DNA from: Linnemannia elongata
Taxonomy: Eukaryota > Mortierellomycota > Mortierellomycetes > Mortierellales > Mortierellaceae
Length of the DNA stretch: 64,000 nt
Direction of reading: 5' to 3'
Assembly (NCBI GenBank): GCA_036320915.1
Contig: JAXBDG010000017.1
Location: forward strand, 1,116,001-1,180,000
Both the position numbers and the translations under genes were made by a program. Below the pieces are notes generated by a model. The model had not been told where the DNA came from and searched no databases. It was given only the letters and a program-made list of their open reading frames with translations. Of this stretch, positions 12,358-24,769 are shown one piece after another (position 1 is the first letter of the stretch; every line of letters starts with the position of its first letter).

Positions 12358-13293
12358 TGTAGTGGTTGTTCTTGCTGAGGGGAGTTAGGAAGGGAGAGAA
12401 GGAGAAGAGGAAGGAGAGGGGGAGATAGAAAGGGGGGAGAGGAGGAGGAGGGGAGAAAGTGGAGAGACGGGCGAGTAGAGTCGAGTCGAAGAATGGAAGT
12501 CGGCGGGAGGGAGAGTAGAGAGACCAGGGAAGGGAAGGGAAAGTGAAGAGGAAAGGAGGGAAGGAAGGAAGGAAGCGAGAAGAAGAAGAAAGAGAGAGAG
12601 AGAGAGAAAGAGGGCGAGGAAGAGACAGGAAGGGAAGGGAAGGGAAGGAGGAAAGGTGAAGAAGAGAAAAGGACGAGAAGAGAAAAGAATATGAATAAAG
12701 AAAAAAAAAAAGAAAAAAAGGCCAAAAGAGAAGAGAGCGAGAGAGAAGGAAGCAATTTGGCTGGAAGTGAATATTCAAAAGGTATGATGGATGATGATAG
12801 GTCTAAAAACAAAATAGAAGGGTCAGGGGGAGAACAAGAGACGAGAGGGACGGAGGAAGGGGGGGGGGGGGGGGGGGAAGAGGAAAGCCAAGAAGAGGAA
12901 GGAAAAGAAGGGGATAGGGAGTGAGTTGGTTGGATGGGATATGTATGGATGGATGAATGGATGGAGGGTCACACAGCGCACTCACATCAAGGATGACTGG
13001 ACTTGCTTGACAAGGAAGCAGGCAAACAAAGCAAACAAGCAAGCAAGCAAACACAGGAACAAAATATGCACATGCATAATACATACATACATACATACAT
13101 GCTTGTTGGCATTGTTCTTATTGACATCGGTGTTGCTGTTGTTGTTCCAAGGAAAGAAAGAAAGAGGAGTACTAATGGTGCATACAATACTCAGACGGAA
13201 GATATACCCAAATTGGATACATGGCTCTTCTGTTTCTGTTGCTTTTGGTTCACCATACTTCCTCTTCTTCTTTCTTGAACCTGCTGGACAACA

Positions 13294-13295
13294 CC

Positions 13296-13341
<46 letters not shown>
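13294..13341. repeat. AAC trinucleotide microsatellite
   Basis: About 16 copies of AAC/ACA in tandem. Frames through it read as poly-Asn, poly-Gln or, on the other strand, poly-Cys, none of which belongs to a supported gene. Confidence 0.85.
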
Positions 13342-14370
13342 GTAGCAGGCGAAGAGAAGGGACAAGGACGGTTCGGATGGACCCTTTTTGTTTGTTTGTT
13401 ATTTATTCTTGATCGAAAGATGAAAGAAAAGAGATAGAGTGGTTACTCTGTATATGCGTGGATCTATCTTCAATGGTTCTAAAAGTTAGCAATGAACAGG
13501 TTGAAAGCAGTAGTAGCAATTGACTGACTGGCTCGAGGGTAGTAGATCGATAGTGATGGTCAGTCTTCTTCATTCTCATTCTCACCCTCGTTGACCACGT
13601 TTGCTTGTTGGTTTGCCTTTTTACCTTTCATCCATAACATGACATGAGTATGGACAGGCGCCCAAAAAACAAGGCATCACCAACTAACCTGCTGCTGTGG
13701 ATTAAAACGAGGAGGACACAAATAGCAGAAACATTGAATTTTAGACAAGGGCCATTTTGCAATTTCGCCTGCCTTCTCGCCTGCCTTCTCGCCTGCCTGC
13801 CTTTGCCTCTCTACCATGTCTCCTGTATTCTTTGTTTGTGAGCCAGCAATTATATTTGCTCGACTCACTCGAACATTATTCTTTCCCATTGCTTTTTCAA
13901 AAAAAAAAAAACAGGGCACATAATTGAAAGCGAGAAAGAGAGGCAAAGAGGCGATGAGGAAAAGGGGAAGGAGAGATGGGCTGCAAAGTTAGTAAACCCA
14001 CATATCCTCTTCCTGTTTTCCCCCCCTGCTCTGCATGTGTGTTGACATCGATGTACTGCACAGTTGGATTTTGGGTCATAGCAGTAATGGGAGTTAAAAA
14101 ACACATAAAAAAATGAGGGGAGAGGCGTGTGCACTGGCATGGGCCGCATCCATCGGGTGTACCTCCTATCCTCTAGGTACACACACATCGTCGCCAAGAT
14201 AGAGAAGATCATGATTGTCAGGCACACAATTGCTCAAGGTATGAGCCCTAGTTATTATTACAAAGACGATTTCTTTGCTCATCTTCCATTGCACTGCTCT
14301 TCTCATTGATTTACTGTTTTTCTCCTCACCCACCCCCGGGAAATGGAAACCCCTCTTCCAAAAGGACGCC

Positions 14371-14488
14371 ATCTCTAACCCCTATCCTATCTACGACAAC
14401 CTGTCCATGCTGGCCACCCCTGATCAACCTTACTCCAACCTGATCTTCACCATGACCCACCGTCCCCCCCCTGTCTACAGTTGTGGTT
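14371..14488 (+). other. Coding-like segment of unknown origin
   Basis: One plus frame reads DAISNPYPIYDNLSMLATPD then QPYSNLIFTMTHRPPPVYSC, with C-rich third codon positions (GAC GCC ATC, CTG GCC ACC) resembling real genes of the window rather than the surrounding low-complexity DNA. The frame ends at about 14523 without a convincing downstream exon. Upstream, a frame around 14135-14240 ends at a GTATGA donor-like site and could be an earlier exon. I do not recognise the sequence. It may be a terminal exon of a fast-evolving gene or a relic. Confidence 0.25.
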
Positions 14489-15377
14489 ATCCAATCAGTA
14501 GGTCCCCATTTCGAAGCATCTAGGCCCCCGCTGCTAGTTCACGTTGATAATCAAATGGGCTTTGGGGGTTGACAACAAAACACACACACTACGTCTATCT
14601 CCATTTTGCACTTCAATCAAGCCTACCACGCTTTTCTCGACGCACCAACACACCTCTCTTTCTCCTCTTTTAGCCTCCTCCTTCCTCCTCCTCCTTCGAC
14701 TTGTCCTACATCGTTATTCACATCCATGCGCGCTTACTCACATACACTCTTCCATCCTAACCATCTGTCACCTCACATTCGTGTCGTAACCACAAGCCGT
14801 CATCAAACAACATCATCAAGAGGAACAGAAAACCTCTTTCCTCCCCTCTCATTCCACTTTCAACCTCCCTCTCTTCCACCTCCACTTCCCCTTCCCTTCC
14901 CTCGTGCACTGTGCAACCTCAACCCAACCCCTTCTCATTAACAAGCTCTGTCTCCCAGTTCTCACGCAATCTCACCCCTCATTCCCCTTTTTTCTTCGAC
15001 TTCGCTGTTGTTCGTCGTACAGGCCGTCGATTTTTACCCGTCCATCCCATAGACTACGCAATTCCAGCACCACCACAACCCTCGTCTACCAGCTCTCCCC
15101 CCCCCCCTTTTTTTTTTCCTTTCCTCTTTATAAACTAGGTTGGTACTAGCCTCATGGCACGTTTTTGCTCGACTCGCAGTCTTCGTCGACGTTAGAATTT
15201 TCCTTGCCTCCCCCCTCCTTCCTTATTCCTAATTTCTTCCCCCCCCCTCCTCCTCCTTCCCTTCTATCCCCCGTTCTCTTCCCATTCCTCCCCTTCTTTT
15301 TCAGTCAAAGTTTTTCCACCACTCCCTCCCTCCTTGCTTTTCCATAGACGAAATAAAAAAAAAAAATAACCGACGCG

Positions 15378-15419
<42 letters not shown>

Positions 15420-16253
15420 TTCGCCTTGAAAACACCGAGAAAAGAAAAGACGGAGATGGCTGCAGAATACAAAACAAAACAAAAATAAAAAAAAACGTGT
15501 CCTGGCTGGAAGACCACCACTCTACCAGAAAAGCAAGGGGTGAACAAAAAAAAACACACACACACACACAACATTCTACTGGTCAGATCTGGCCCTCTTC
15601 TCATACTCTACCTCCCCCCTTTCTTAACCGTAAGAATCAAATAACCCCAACGACGTTAAACCCGATCCAATTACACAATCCAACGAAAAAAAAAGGAAAA
15701 AAAAAACTCAGGAGAAAAAAAAAACAATCTAAAAAAACAATAACACAAAAGAAGGGGCTCTGGAGCTAAGGAAGAAAAGAAAAAACAAGGAGAGCGGGAG
15801 AACAAGATACAAGTGTGGTGTGAAGGGAGAGGAACGGGGGTAAAGGTGGCCAGTGGCACAACAATGCATGTCCTGCAGCTGAGCTGATCCTTAGGGACGT
15901 TGGAAAAAGTTGGACTTCTCCGTCTTGGTTCTTTCTATTCACAATCTCCGTTTACCTTCCCCTTACGAGCTAAGTGAAATTGCTTACTTTTTTATTTTTT
16001 GCTGCTCGTCTTAGATGTTGACGCGTAGCGTATATGAGTGAGAGTATGAGGTATGGAGTGAGGATCGAAGACTAAAAAAAAGGGCGTTGAAACTATGAAA
16101 GACAAAAAAAGAAAAGGAGAACTGAGCGCCATCCAGGTGGAAGAGAGCAGAGAGAAAAACGAACAAAGAAAGAAAACAATATGCACAGAGGTCGACGGTC
16201 ACTACTAGGCCGCTCACTCTCGATCCTAGTCTCATTCTTCATTCCCTCCCTCA

Positions 16254-17956
16254 TCAAAGAACCATCCAGCGACCAATAAAGTCAGCGACTTGAACAACCA
16301 AGCACGCAACAAGCAGTCCCGCCGGGGAGAAGAAGAGTCGGCCTAAGCGATCGAGGTTGTCCTTGTTGGAAGGGGCGTGGCTTCTGCGAGGGGACGAGAC
16401 TGTGTTTTCGTCGCGGTCTGTTGACTTGTTGTTGCTGTTGTTGTTATCGTTGCTGTCGTTGCTGTCGATGCTGTCGTGGTTGTTCGAGGAAGGAGAGGAG
16501 GAAGAGGGTTTGCCGTTCAATGGCAGCAGCTGAACACTTGTAGATGCTATTTGAGATAAGGGAGTGGGTTGGGATAGGAATGAGGAATGGTCGTTTAGAG
16601 CGTGCACGGACGCTTAGCCAAGTAACAACGCAAGACAAACAAACCACACACAACATCAAGTGCGAGTCATTATTCACCCCAAAGGTTAACCAAAGATACT
16701 TACACGAACCAGAAGATCGCGAATCACCACTCTTATGATCCACCCCCGTAGTCAACTTTCCCACTGTCATATCCTTCACATAACCCCTCATCTTCTCCTC
16801 CACCTCCTTCGTGAACACCCCTCCAGCCTCATGCGCCGGCGCGAGTTTAATCGCACTCTGCCTCATATCCGTATTCACTCCATAAAACACCGTTCCTCCA
16901 CCCGTCAGATTCGCCCTCAACACCGACTGTACCACTGATCGCACCAACACCGTATAATCCGTCTGGACACTCGTCAAGACATGCTCGGACCCGGGCACGG
17001 ACCCGTAGGCCCAATTTGTCACCCATTCATCGGATCCGGAACCGATCGCGTAGATCCCTTGTTGGGTGGTTAGGTTCTTGAGCGTGAGGGTTCCGAAAAT
17101 CGAGGCGGCGTTGAAGACGACGGAGACCTTTTTCTCGGTGAGAAGGTCGGCGACGGTTTTGATCAGTTTGGGATCAGATTCGAAAGTGCCCGAGTAGAGG
17201 CCGTAGGCGATGCAAGTTGAGCAGGCGATCTTGACCCCGCTGCCAAACCCGTTCACTTGGCGGCGCACACTTGGCTGGTCCACTCCTCCGATCACTAGTT
17301 TGTCATATTGGGCATTTGAAAACAATGGAAAGAGCAAAAAAAAAAAGAGATTGATTGTAAACATGTGCCAAATAGATAGAGCCTTGTCACCCACACATCC
17401 AACTCAACAACCCTCTCCAAAGCACCTAGAACTTACCAGCAACCTTCCCACCCCTGGACTTGGCAACCTCCCCCGCAACCAACCCTGCGAGGTACCCAAT
17501 CTGATCCTCCGAAAACATCACACTCACAATATTTCCCACAGGCGGTGTAAACTCAAAGTCCACAATTCCAAACAACTTGTTCCCATTCGAGTTCGCCGCC
17601 GTCTGAATCGCTTTGGACGGGAAATACCCAAGCGCCATCATGAAATCATTCTCTCCAGTCTTGGACGGGATCAAGCCCGAGTAGGCGCCCAGGGTCTCGG
17701 ATTGCGGGGTGTACGTGTGCGGGGTACAAGATTTGTATTGGTAACCGGAGGACGTAGGGAGGGAGGGGAGGCAGGCGTCTTTGAGGCCTTGGAGGGCGAG
17801 AGCGTTTTCGGTGCCTTCTTTTGTACCGTCTGGACCGCCTTGGAGGACGAGACCGATGTTGACGTTGGAACTGGAGTTGGCGTTCGACAGGGTTGTGAAC
17901 ATTGTAGCGAGAAGAAGGAGAAGCAAAACGGCGGTGGCGGTGGTGGAGGTCCACAT
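16254..17956 (-). CDS. BMP/PnrA-like extracellular substrate-binding protein, C-terminally anchored
   Basis: Three exons, 17437-17956, 16704-17294 and 16254-16546, give 467 aa. A signal peptide (about residues 1-26, LLLLLLATMFTTLSNA) precedes a domain matching the bacterial basic membrane protein/PnrA family, the periplasmic-binding-like lipoproteins that bind purine nucleosides for ABC import. Family hallmarks seen: NIGLVLQGG at the first strand, KLFGIVDFEF, MFSEDQIGYLAGLVAGEVAK, and KVAVIGGVDQPSVRRQVNGF, which is completed exactly by splicing. A Ser/Asn/Asp-rich stalk follows, and the protein ends in LLVACLVVQVADFIGRWMVL with no cytoplasmic tail, suggesting a GPI signal or a C-terminal membrane anchor. 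No ABC transporter gene is nearby. The ligand is unknown; a nucleoside is a family-based guess. Horizontal origin from bacteria is possible, but the gene is fully eukaryotic in structure. Confidence 0.8.
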
Positions 17957-18755
17957 CTTGGAGCGGGGTCACAGAATTCGTGTTATGACAAGAGGTGGTT
18001 GTATGACGAGAGGAAGAGGATGCAGTTGAAGTGAGGAAAGAGTGCTTTTGTGTGTAGGCGCGTAGTAGGTAGTCTGGTTTTGTGGAAGGTTCGATATTCT
18101 GCTTGTAGGAAGAGTTGAGCGCGTTGACAAAAGAAAGAGAAAGAGGAAGAAAGAGAAAGAGGAAGAAAGAGAAAGAGGAAGAAAGAGAAGAACAATAACG
18201 AAACAAATGCGTAGAAAAAGGGTTCAAGGAAGAATAAATGATCCATGCTCCTTGCCAAGAACCTCTATGTCATGCATACCTACATACCTAAGTCTGTCTC
18301 ATCATCAATCAGACTGCTGCCATCGGGCCATGTTCGGAGAATATCCATCCTTCTCATCAGACGAGCGAGGTATCGAGGTTGACCAGATGGAAGGCGGACA
18401 AAAATAAGCGCTACGGGAAAACGCGTCTTAGCTGATAGCTGATGCATCAACGCGCCTTTTCTCTCCTTCTCATTTGACGCGCGCTAATGTCCTTCAATCT
18501 TTTCTTTCATACCAACGCATAAACACCCATTATTAATTATTATTAAACAACAAAATTATTATTAAACAACAAAATTATTATTAGACAGCAACAAGAAAAA
18601 CAATTCATGCACGATTCGCAAGCAGGCAAGGAACAAAAAACGGAGAAGAGCACAGCAAAGCTGCCAAAAAATCAGAGATTGTATTATCAATATCGACCGA
18701 TCATGTAAAATACGCAAAAAATGGTATCCGACTGCTCTTTGGCAATTGGGTTCTT
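17957..18755. other. Intergenic region with short tandem repeat and ACGCGT-like boxes
   Basis: Promoter side of the PnrA-like gene (purine-rich on plus, 18125-18190) and 3' side of the SUMO ligase gene. Around 18420-18485 are AACGCGTC, AACGCGCC and GACGCGCG plus the palindrome TGATGCATCA, which could be regulatory. A 25-codon plus ORF (ATG near 18329, MFGEYPSFSSDERGIEVDQM...) has coding-like codons but no other support. Confidence 0.4.
18533..18587. repeat. Short tandem repeat, 19-nt unit
   Basis: Close to three copies of a unit like ATTATTATTAAACAACAAA in a non-coding stretch; the last copy is diverged. Confidence 0.7.
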
Positions 18756-21700
18756 TCACCGTGCTCGAGCGCCTCGAATGCCATTAGGGAAAATCGGCGC
18801 CTCATCGTCCCGAGAACTGCTGCCGCTACTCACATGTAGGCCTCCTCCATCATCACTACGACGTCGATCGCCCATATACCCTCCTCCACCTCCACCTGAC
18901 GACGACAGCCCACCATTTCCTTGACTGGAACTATATACATGGTGTGATGGGCGGTGTTGTTGTGACTGGTGTTGATAATGGTGTTGCTGATGATGTTGGT
19001 GCTGTGGATGTGGAGGTGGTTGCGAGTGCGAGTGATTTCCATGCGAATATCCACCTATGCCTCTGCCCTCATCGCCATTAGTATTATAGTCGGTGCGATA
19101 ATGATCCCCACCTCCACTCTTGATAGTACCTCCATTTTGGTCGTCCCACCGATCATCCGTCGACCGGTGGCGCTGGTGGTGCTGCATCGACTGAGAATGC
19201 GACTGAAAAGAGGCATAGTGCTGTGAGGATGACGAAGACGATGTTGGTGGAAGGTGATGCGAGTGCGAGTGGGAATAGTGTCCAGAAGAGGGTGAGGCTG
19301 TCCCTGTCCTCCGAGCTTCTTCGCCACTGATCCTACGAGGGCTGTTGCTGTGGTTCAGATGGACACTGCCAGTCAGGTTCACAGCTGATCCATGGTCGCC
19401 TCCCCATCCATGTCCACCGCGATCTCCATTACCTACTGCAGAGAACGATCCACCATTCATGTGCCCACCCTCGGTAGGCGACCATGCTGCAGAGCTGCCT
19501 CCATAAGGAGGCAAGGAAGTCAAGTTCGACGACTGCCTGGACATCCCGACAGAATTGGACCGTGACACCATGGTCGCCTCTGCTGCTCTGTGTCCGCTCG
19601 AGGGAGGGCGTGAGCTGCTTGAGTAGTAGTCTGGGCCAGGAGAATTCGTCGACCGATGGTGAGGGTGGTAATGCTGTTGTGAGGTGTGGTGGGACCCATG
19701 GTGGTGGTGAGGATGACTCGTCACGTTGTTGTAAACATGATGCAGCGGTGGCGACTTGGTGGCGCTCCGTGAGCTGCGACCAAGGGATCCCTGAGAACTA
19801 TGGTTCTGAAAGTGCTGTGGTGACCGGTGAACGGGTGCATAGGATTGGTGACTAGACGTGACGGGAGCTCTGCTATCAGCATGTCCATTCTCGTAGTAAG
19901 GCATGGCGGCAACTCGGCTCAATATGTGATCCCGACGTGTCCTCTGTGTGGCATCATCATAGTCGCTGTGGTGGTCTCCAGCGCTTCTCCGGTCCAGCTC
20001 GTGAAAGGATGGAACAGGGGTCGGAGAAGAAGTCGAGCGCCTGACGACATCGGGCGAGGGCATGGCTGATGACGATCCACGGTCAGAACTAGCATTCGAA
20101 CGAATATCCAGTCGGGCCATCCGCTGCCTGTTCTCATACGACATGTTATTGATGTTTTGGTTATCGAGTGTATCTACAACAGCACGACATGAACGACATC
20201 AAAGGAGGGAATTGGTATGGGGGGAACGCACGGGTTAGCGAACCGGAAAACAAAGCAAAAACAGCAATCCATTCTCAATGCTCTGGTTGAAAAATGCAGC
20301 GGATGATAATTATTGTGTTGTTGATGGCTTAAACCGTACCATCGAGCTGCCGCCTTTTCCTCGGGTTGAGAAGTGCATTCACGAACATCTCTTCACTATT
20401 TTCCCACACCGGGGGTGTCCTGGCGGCGGCTGGCGAGCCGGTGCGATGAGGGGGCATGGGCTCCGTCTGAACCATCCTGTTGGAAATCACAGGAGAGGCC
20501 TCTGAAGAAGCCACCGGCGACCGACTTGCCGATCCAATGAGACTTGGTGCCTCCGTTGCAGTCGGTACGACCTCATTTTCCACCTGTGCCGGTCGCTCCA
20601 AATCCTCCGTCTTGACGGCTGCTGATGGCCCTGGAGTTGCATGTGCCATATTCTGAAGCAAGTTGGCTGCCTCCTGCATACTTGAATCGCCATCGGGATC
20701 GGCGGCTGTTGAAGTAGACGCTATTGTAGTTGTAGCGGCCGTTGTCGTCGTTTCCTCGGCGCCCTCATCCTCACTATCCGAAATGAGATCAATGACTTCG
20801 ATCGCTGGTTTGGCCGGCTTGACAGGCGGTGGCGGTGCTGCTGCTGCTGGCGCCTCGTCGTCATCGTCGTCATCCTCATCGATGATAAAGACGCTGTTGT
20901 CCGAAGGCGCCGCCTTCTTTTTCGGTGATGGGGCGATGACTTGCCCTGACGTTGACGACGCCGACGGTAACTCCCATGATCCGTCTGCCTGAACTGTAAT
21001 GTTCTCCAATGATTCTGGGGTCGAATTAAGTAAGTCCTTGAAGTAACTAGTAATTGCAACGTACAGCGGCACATAAAAGTGAGCTCAGTGTTAGACAGTT
21101 GTGTTGGGTTGTAGGGAGCGAAATTCCTGTTATATCCAAGCTGCCCACTCTCTATTTCAAAATGCTCACCCATCCACGACGATCTCTTCCCACGAGTGCA
21201 TCATCCTGCTGCAGACCGGACAAGTCCATGTCGGCGTTTGTTCGTTGAGGTTGAAAAAGGTGTACGCGTCAAAGCATTGCAAATGTTGGCAGTAAGAAGA
21301 GCGGATTGGGATTGTAATTCTCTGGAATCCAAGCTATTGTTGGACAAACGGAAAAAAGGGTATTTGTTAGTTTCCCATTTTTACTTTTCAATGTTCAATC
21401 CATGCTGGCGGATCCATATCCAGTCTATGACACTTACAGGACACTTCAAAGAAATTGTACTTGATGTGGCCATAATGTCGTCGTCCTTGTTCCTATCCTC
21501 GACTGCGAATGGATGTTCTCATTAGTACCTAGTTAACGTTACTTTGAGCATACACCAATGGTATTCCTAGCGACAAAGTGGCGATGGTCACGTACGAATT
21601 CGGAGCATCTGTTCCTTGCTCAAGAACTTTCCGCGCTCGATTTCCGCCACGATGGCGGCGACTGATGACTTCTTGACCAAGTTCACTGACGCATAGTAAC

Positions 21701-23838
21701 GCTATTGAGACGCGTGGTTAGAAATCCCCAGAATTTGTTAGGCCATGAAGGTCGATTGCAACACCAAGCCGTCAATTTGGCCCAGAAAAATTATCGTCTC
21801 GTCGCGTACCTTTGGCGAGTTAGCATATATAAACTCCACTTTGTTATATTCAGCTGGTTCCAGTCGACAGAGTCTGGTGATGTTGGCTGGCGACACTGTT
21901 CCAGGCTTGTTCTTCATTCCTCGAAGATTCTAAAAATGTTCGATCAATCAGCGTTTCATAAGGATCATTAGTCTCCACGCGCTGAAATGATCATATCCAA
22001 AAATCGATCCAGAGTTTTTCCCTGACCGACTACTTACTGCCTCCAGAACGCGCCCACTGATCTTGATCTCGCACACATGTGGGAACTCCATCAATGCTGG
22101 TGGGTTTGCTGCTCCTTCTACCGATGTACAAAACACCATAATCTGGTAATCGGGCTCCCTATAGTTTACACAGATGCAGAGGTCAAAGCGGTTTAGCATA
22201 TTAGGGCTTCCATGAGCGAGGACATTTCTGCTGCGAGTCCTTTGTGTGTCACCCTTGCAATGTTCTCCTTACCTCCTCAACTGGACCGAAAGCATAGGCG
22301 CCACTGTAAATGGCAAGGTCACAGACATTGTCCTCTGCTCCTTGGCCTCTGATAGTAAGAAATGTCCCATCCAGATCCAGATCGCAAGTCGCAGAGAGAA
22401 AAAGAGGCGAATAGTACGACTGGTTAGTTATTCATTATTCTCCTTAGATTTACGATTTTTTCCCTCACCCCTTGAATTACACAAACTATCTCTCTTTCGC
22501 AGAACTAAAAAAAAAAAAAAAAAAAAAACACGCCAAGTCCATGAATGCAGTCGCTATAGCTGAGGTGGCTGTCCTGCAACATAAACGGTGCCTCCTCTTC
22601 CACGCTCGGTATCGCCCACTCTTCTACATTTAATTTCACTGAAATGGTTCCTGGGTTCTTTACCTATGCATAGCCGTGCCGGAGACAAGACCTGAACATC
22701 CTTGTAGAAGGGACTGGATTTGAACACGATCTTATTTTCCGGAATTCCCGAGCGCGCCATGGTCATATAGTGTGGCACTTGTGGACGAGCCCCAAGATGA
22801 CTCTGTTGTACTGGGGCGGAAGCCGGTTTGGATGCCATCATGTTGCCTGAGTGTATCCTGAATCCACTGCTACTACTGCTACTGCTGCTGTTGCCGTGAG
22901 GGTGTTGAAGTGCTACTGAAGGTGTAGAAATTGTTGACACTTCCCTACAAAAATGAATTGGTACATTAAGCATGTTAGATATCTAGAAAGGCATCAACAA
23001 TACATTAGATAACCCCTCTATGCATGAACCACACATGCAGCATTAAAATAAGGGACCTGTCCACTAAGAAAAAAACAACTGGCCAAACAGCAAAGGCGCA
23101 AAGACACAGCACATGTTTCTAAACCAAAAAGAAGGTCCTTACCCCTGGTTAAAGGCGGCGATGCAATGGCGAATCTGACGGATGGCGACTTGGTCTCCCT
23201 GGAGATGGTGTTGCGTAACGAATGCGTTGAGCCGCTGGATCAGTTCCGACTTGTTGCCACCGAGTTTGAGCTGCGGACTGGGGCGAATGTTATCATTCAG
23301 GCTTTTGATAAGCAGCTTCAGCTGGGTGACGAGAAGGGAGGGAATGATGCGCCCAGTGATGGTCTATTGTATCCAGCGAGACAGGATGACGGCACGCACA
23401 AAGTTGGGGTTCGAGGAGAAGAACACGAAGCAGGGTGAGAAAGTGAGAAAAGAGCCAAAAGAAAGAAGAGTGGGTTTGAAGAGAGAGCAGATCCAGTTCC
23501 CGGATGTCATGAACGCCTCTCTCTTCCCTCTTCTCTCCTTCCTTGTTCATGGTATTCTAACATCCCGTATGTATAGTTGTGTCCATGCGATCGCCGTCGG
23601 TGTCAATCCACCTCCGGTGTATGCGTTTTTTCCTTTAGTAGGTGTCCCTTTTTTTCCCCTTCTTGTCTCCTGGGAAAAAAATGGCGGACAGGCAGTCGAT
23701 CGAGATGAATTCCTTGCTCCTCCTGGTGTTTGGGCTGTTGTTGGATTGTTCCTTGGGAAGTGTTTGAATTGAGTTGAGTTGTTGACGTTTGATTGGATGG
23801 CGCGCGTACAGCAGGTTCCTTACCGAGAGATCCTCCAT
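18756..23838 (-). CDS. PIAS/Siz-type SUMO E3 ligase (SAP, PINIT, SP-RING, SIM) with long His/Ser-rich tail
   Basis: Transfers SUMO from Ubc9 to nuclear substrates. Eleven exons: 23824-23838, 23143-23363, 22664-22944, 22273-22348, 22038-22158, 21810-21929, 21596-21701, 21502-21606 trimmed to 21438-21502, 21170-21333, 20340-21046 and 18756-20173, about 1097 aa. Exon 1 encodes only MEDLS. SAP domain ~17-60 (LKLLIKSLNDNIRPSPQLKL); PINIT ~145-275 (VFKSSPFYKDVQVLSP, DYQIMVFCTSVEG, NLRGMKNKPGTVSPANIT); SP-RING ~330-377 (LKCPLGFQRITIPIRSSYCQ, WTCPVC); SUMO-interacting motif VIDLISDSEDE at ~474 and a second acidic VFIID patch. The short reading of exon 10 stops at 20329 (628 aa). A GTACGG donor lies just before that stop, and a GTTGTAG acceptor at 20174 joins in phase to the 473-codon downstream frame, with CTAAC branch-like sequence between. 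I favour the long form. Confidence 0.85.
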
Positions 23839-24769
23839 GTGACTCTTTGTGAAGGATGTTGATGAGTTTGTTGAGTGGGTGCAGTTGTAGTTGTCGGGTT
23901 GTTGGAGTAGGACGAGAGTCAATCAGTAAAGGGAGAGGAGCGGAAGAGTGAGCTGACTGATGGTTGTTTGTTGGTTGATAAAAAGGACTCTTCAGAGGCT
24001 GATTGTCTCCTTGCGGGCGAGTTGTCCTGATAACTTGTCGAATAAGGTAGAAAAATAAATAAAAAAAATAGAGGGCGAGTGAGAGGGAAGAAGAAAAGAG
24101 AAAAAGTCAGAAAAAAGAGAAGGGAATAACACACAACATGGCAAACAAAAGGAAAGTCCACAAAAAGGAAAAATTCGACCGTCCCCCCCTCCCCCCTCTC
24201 CCATTCTCATTTGATGAATGATATGATACTTATTGGATGGTGGACACCTATGTACAACTATCTTAATGCCAAGAAGGAACACACCTTGGCGCAACACTGC
24301 CTAGAACATGTATGTATTTACCACCACTCTCACCCCTTCACCATCACTCTCTCCAAAGCCAACTTTTCTCTCTCCCCAAGCACACAGGCAGTCAGGCACC
24401 ACAAAAAATAAAAGAAAAACCAACCCCCCCGAGACCACATACTTTTCTTTGGGCTCACGCATGGCATCTCCAGCATCACAATCACAATTGTTTTCTTCTT
24501 CTTTGTGCCTGTGTGACCTTTGTGCAAACAAGAAGAAGAAAAAAAAAGACAAGAACAAGAACACGGCTCTCTTCCTTGTCTCTTCCATTTCTCCAACCCC
24601 CGCCCACCCATCATGCAAACCCCCGCTCCCTTTGCATGATAACTCAAAATTCACGAAGCATGAACAACTACAGCAAAAGGGGGCTACGAAGTTTTTGTGG
24701 TTGTCTGTTTTTTTGTTGTTGTCTCTATATGTTTGTTCAACATTTTGTGTATCTTGTCGTCCTCGTAAC
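23839..24769. other. Intergenic: SUMO ligase promoter and BUD22-like 3' end
   Basis: No gene seen. The stretch next to 23838 contains direct GTTGTTGAGTGGG-like G/T-rich sequence on plus; 24040-24160 is purine-rich. The open frames on both strands around 24300-24760 are low-complexity. Confidence 0.5.

Larger units (their letters stand above)
12358..16253. other. Gene-poor region with simple repeats
   Basis: About 3.9 kb without a confident gene. Positions 12360-12930 are purine-rich on plus (leader of the LRR gene on minus). A G-run sits at about 12860-12877, an AAC tandem at about 13294-13341, and a CTCGCCTGCCTT-type repeat near 13768-13802. Positions 14600-15350 are strongly pyrimidine-rich on plus, like the leaders of plus-strand genes here, yet no matching gene start follows. 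A T-run lies at 15380-15416, then A-rich sequence to about 15770. A short coding-like stretch at 14371-14488 is listed separately. Confidence 0.55.

Noticed and set aside
12982..13365. Poly-Cys, poly-Asn and poly-Gln ORFs
   Set aside because: All are different frames of one AAC microsatellite.
8062..15416. Poly-T runs as 3' tails of retroelement insertions
   Set aside because: No reverse transcriptase remnants, target-site duplications or shared adjacent sequence were seen.
18756..20144. Stand-alone gene starting at the Met of MSYENRQRMARLDI
   Set aside because: Only 185 nt separate it from the PIAS stop on the same strand, and a phase-compatible donor and acceptor link the two; kept as the tail of the SUMO ligase.
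20329..20340. C-terminus GTV-stop as the only end of the PIAS protein
   Set aside because: Not excluded, but those codons coincide with the GTACGG donor, so the longer splice form is preferred.
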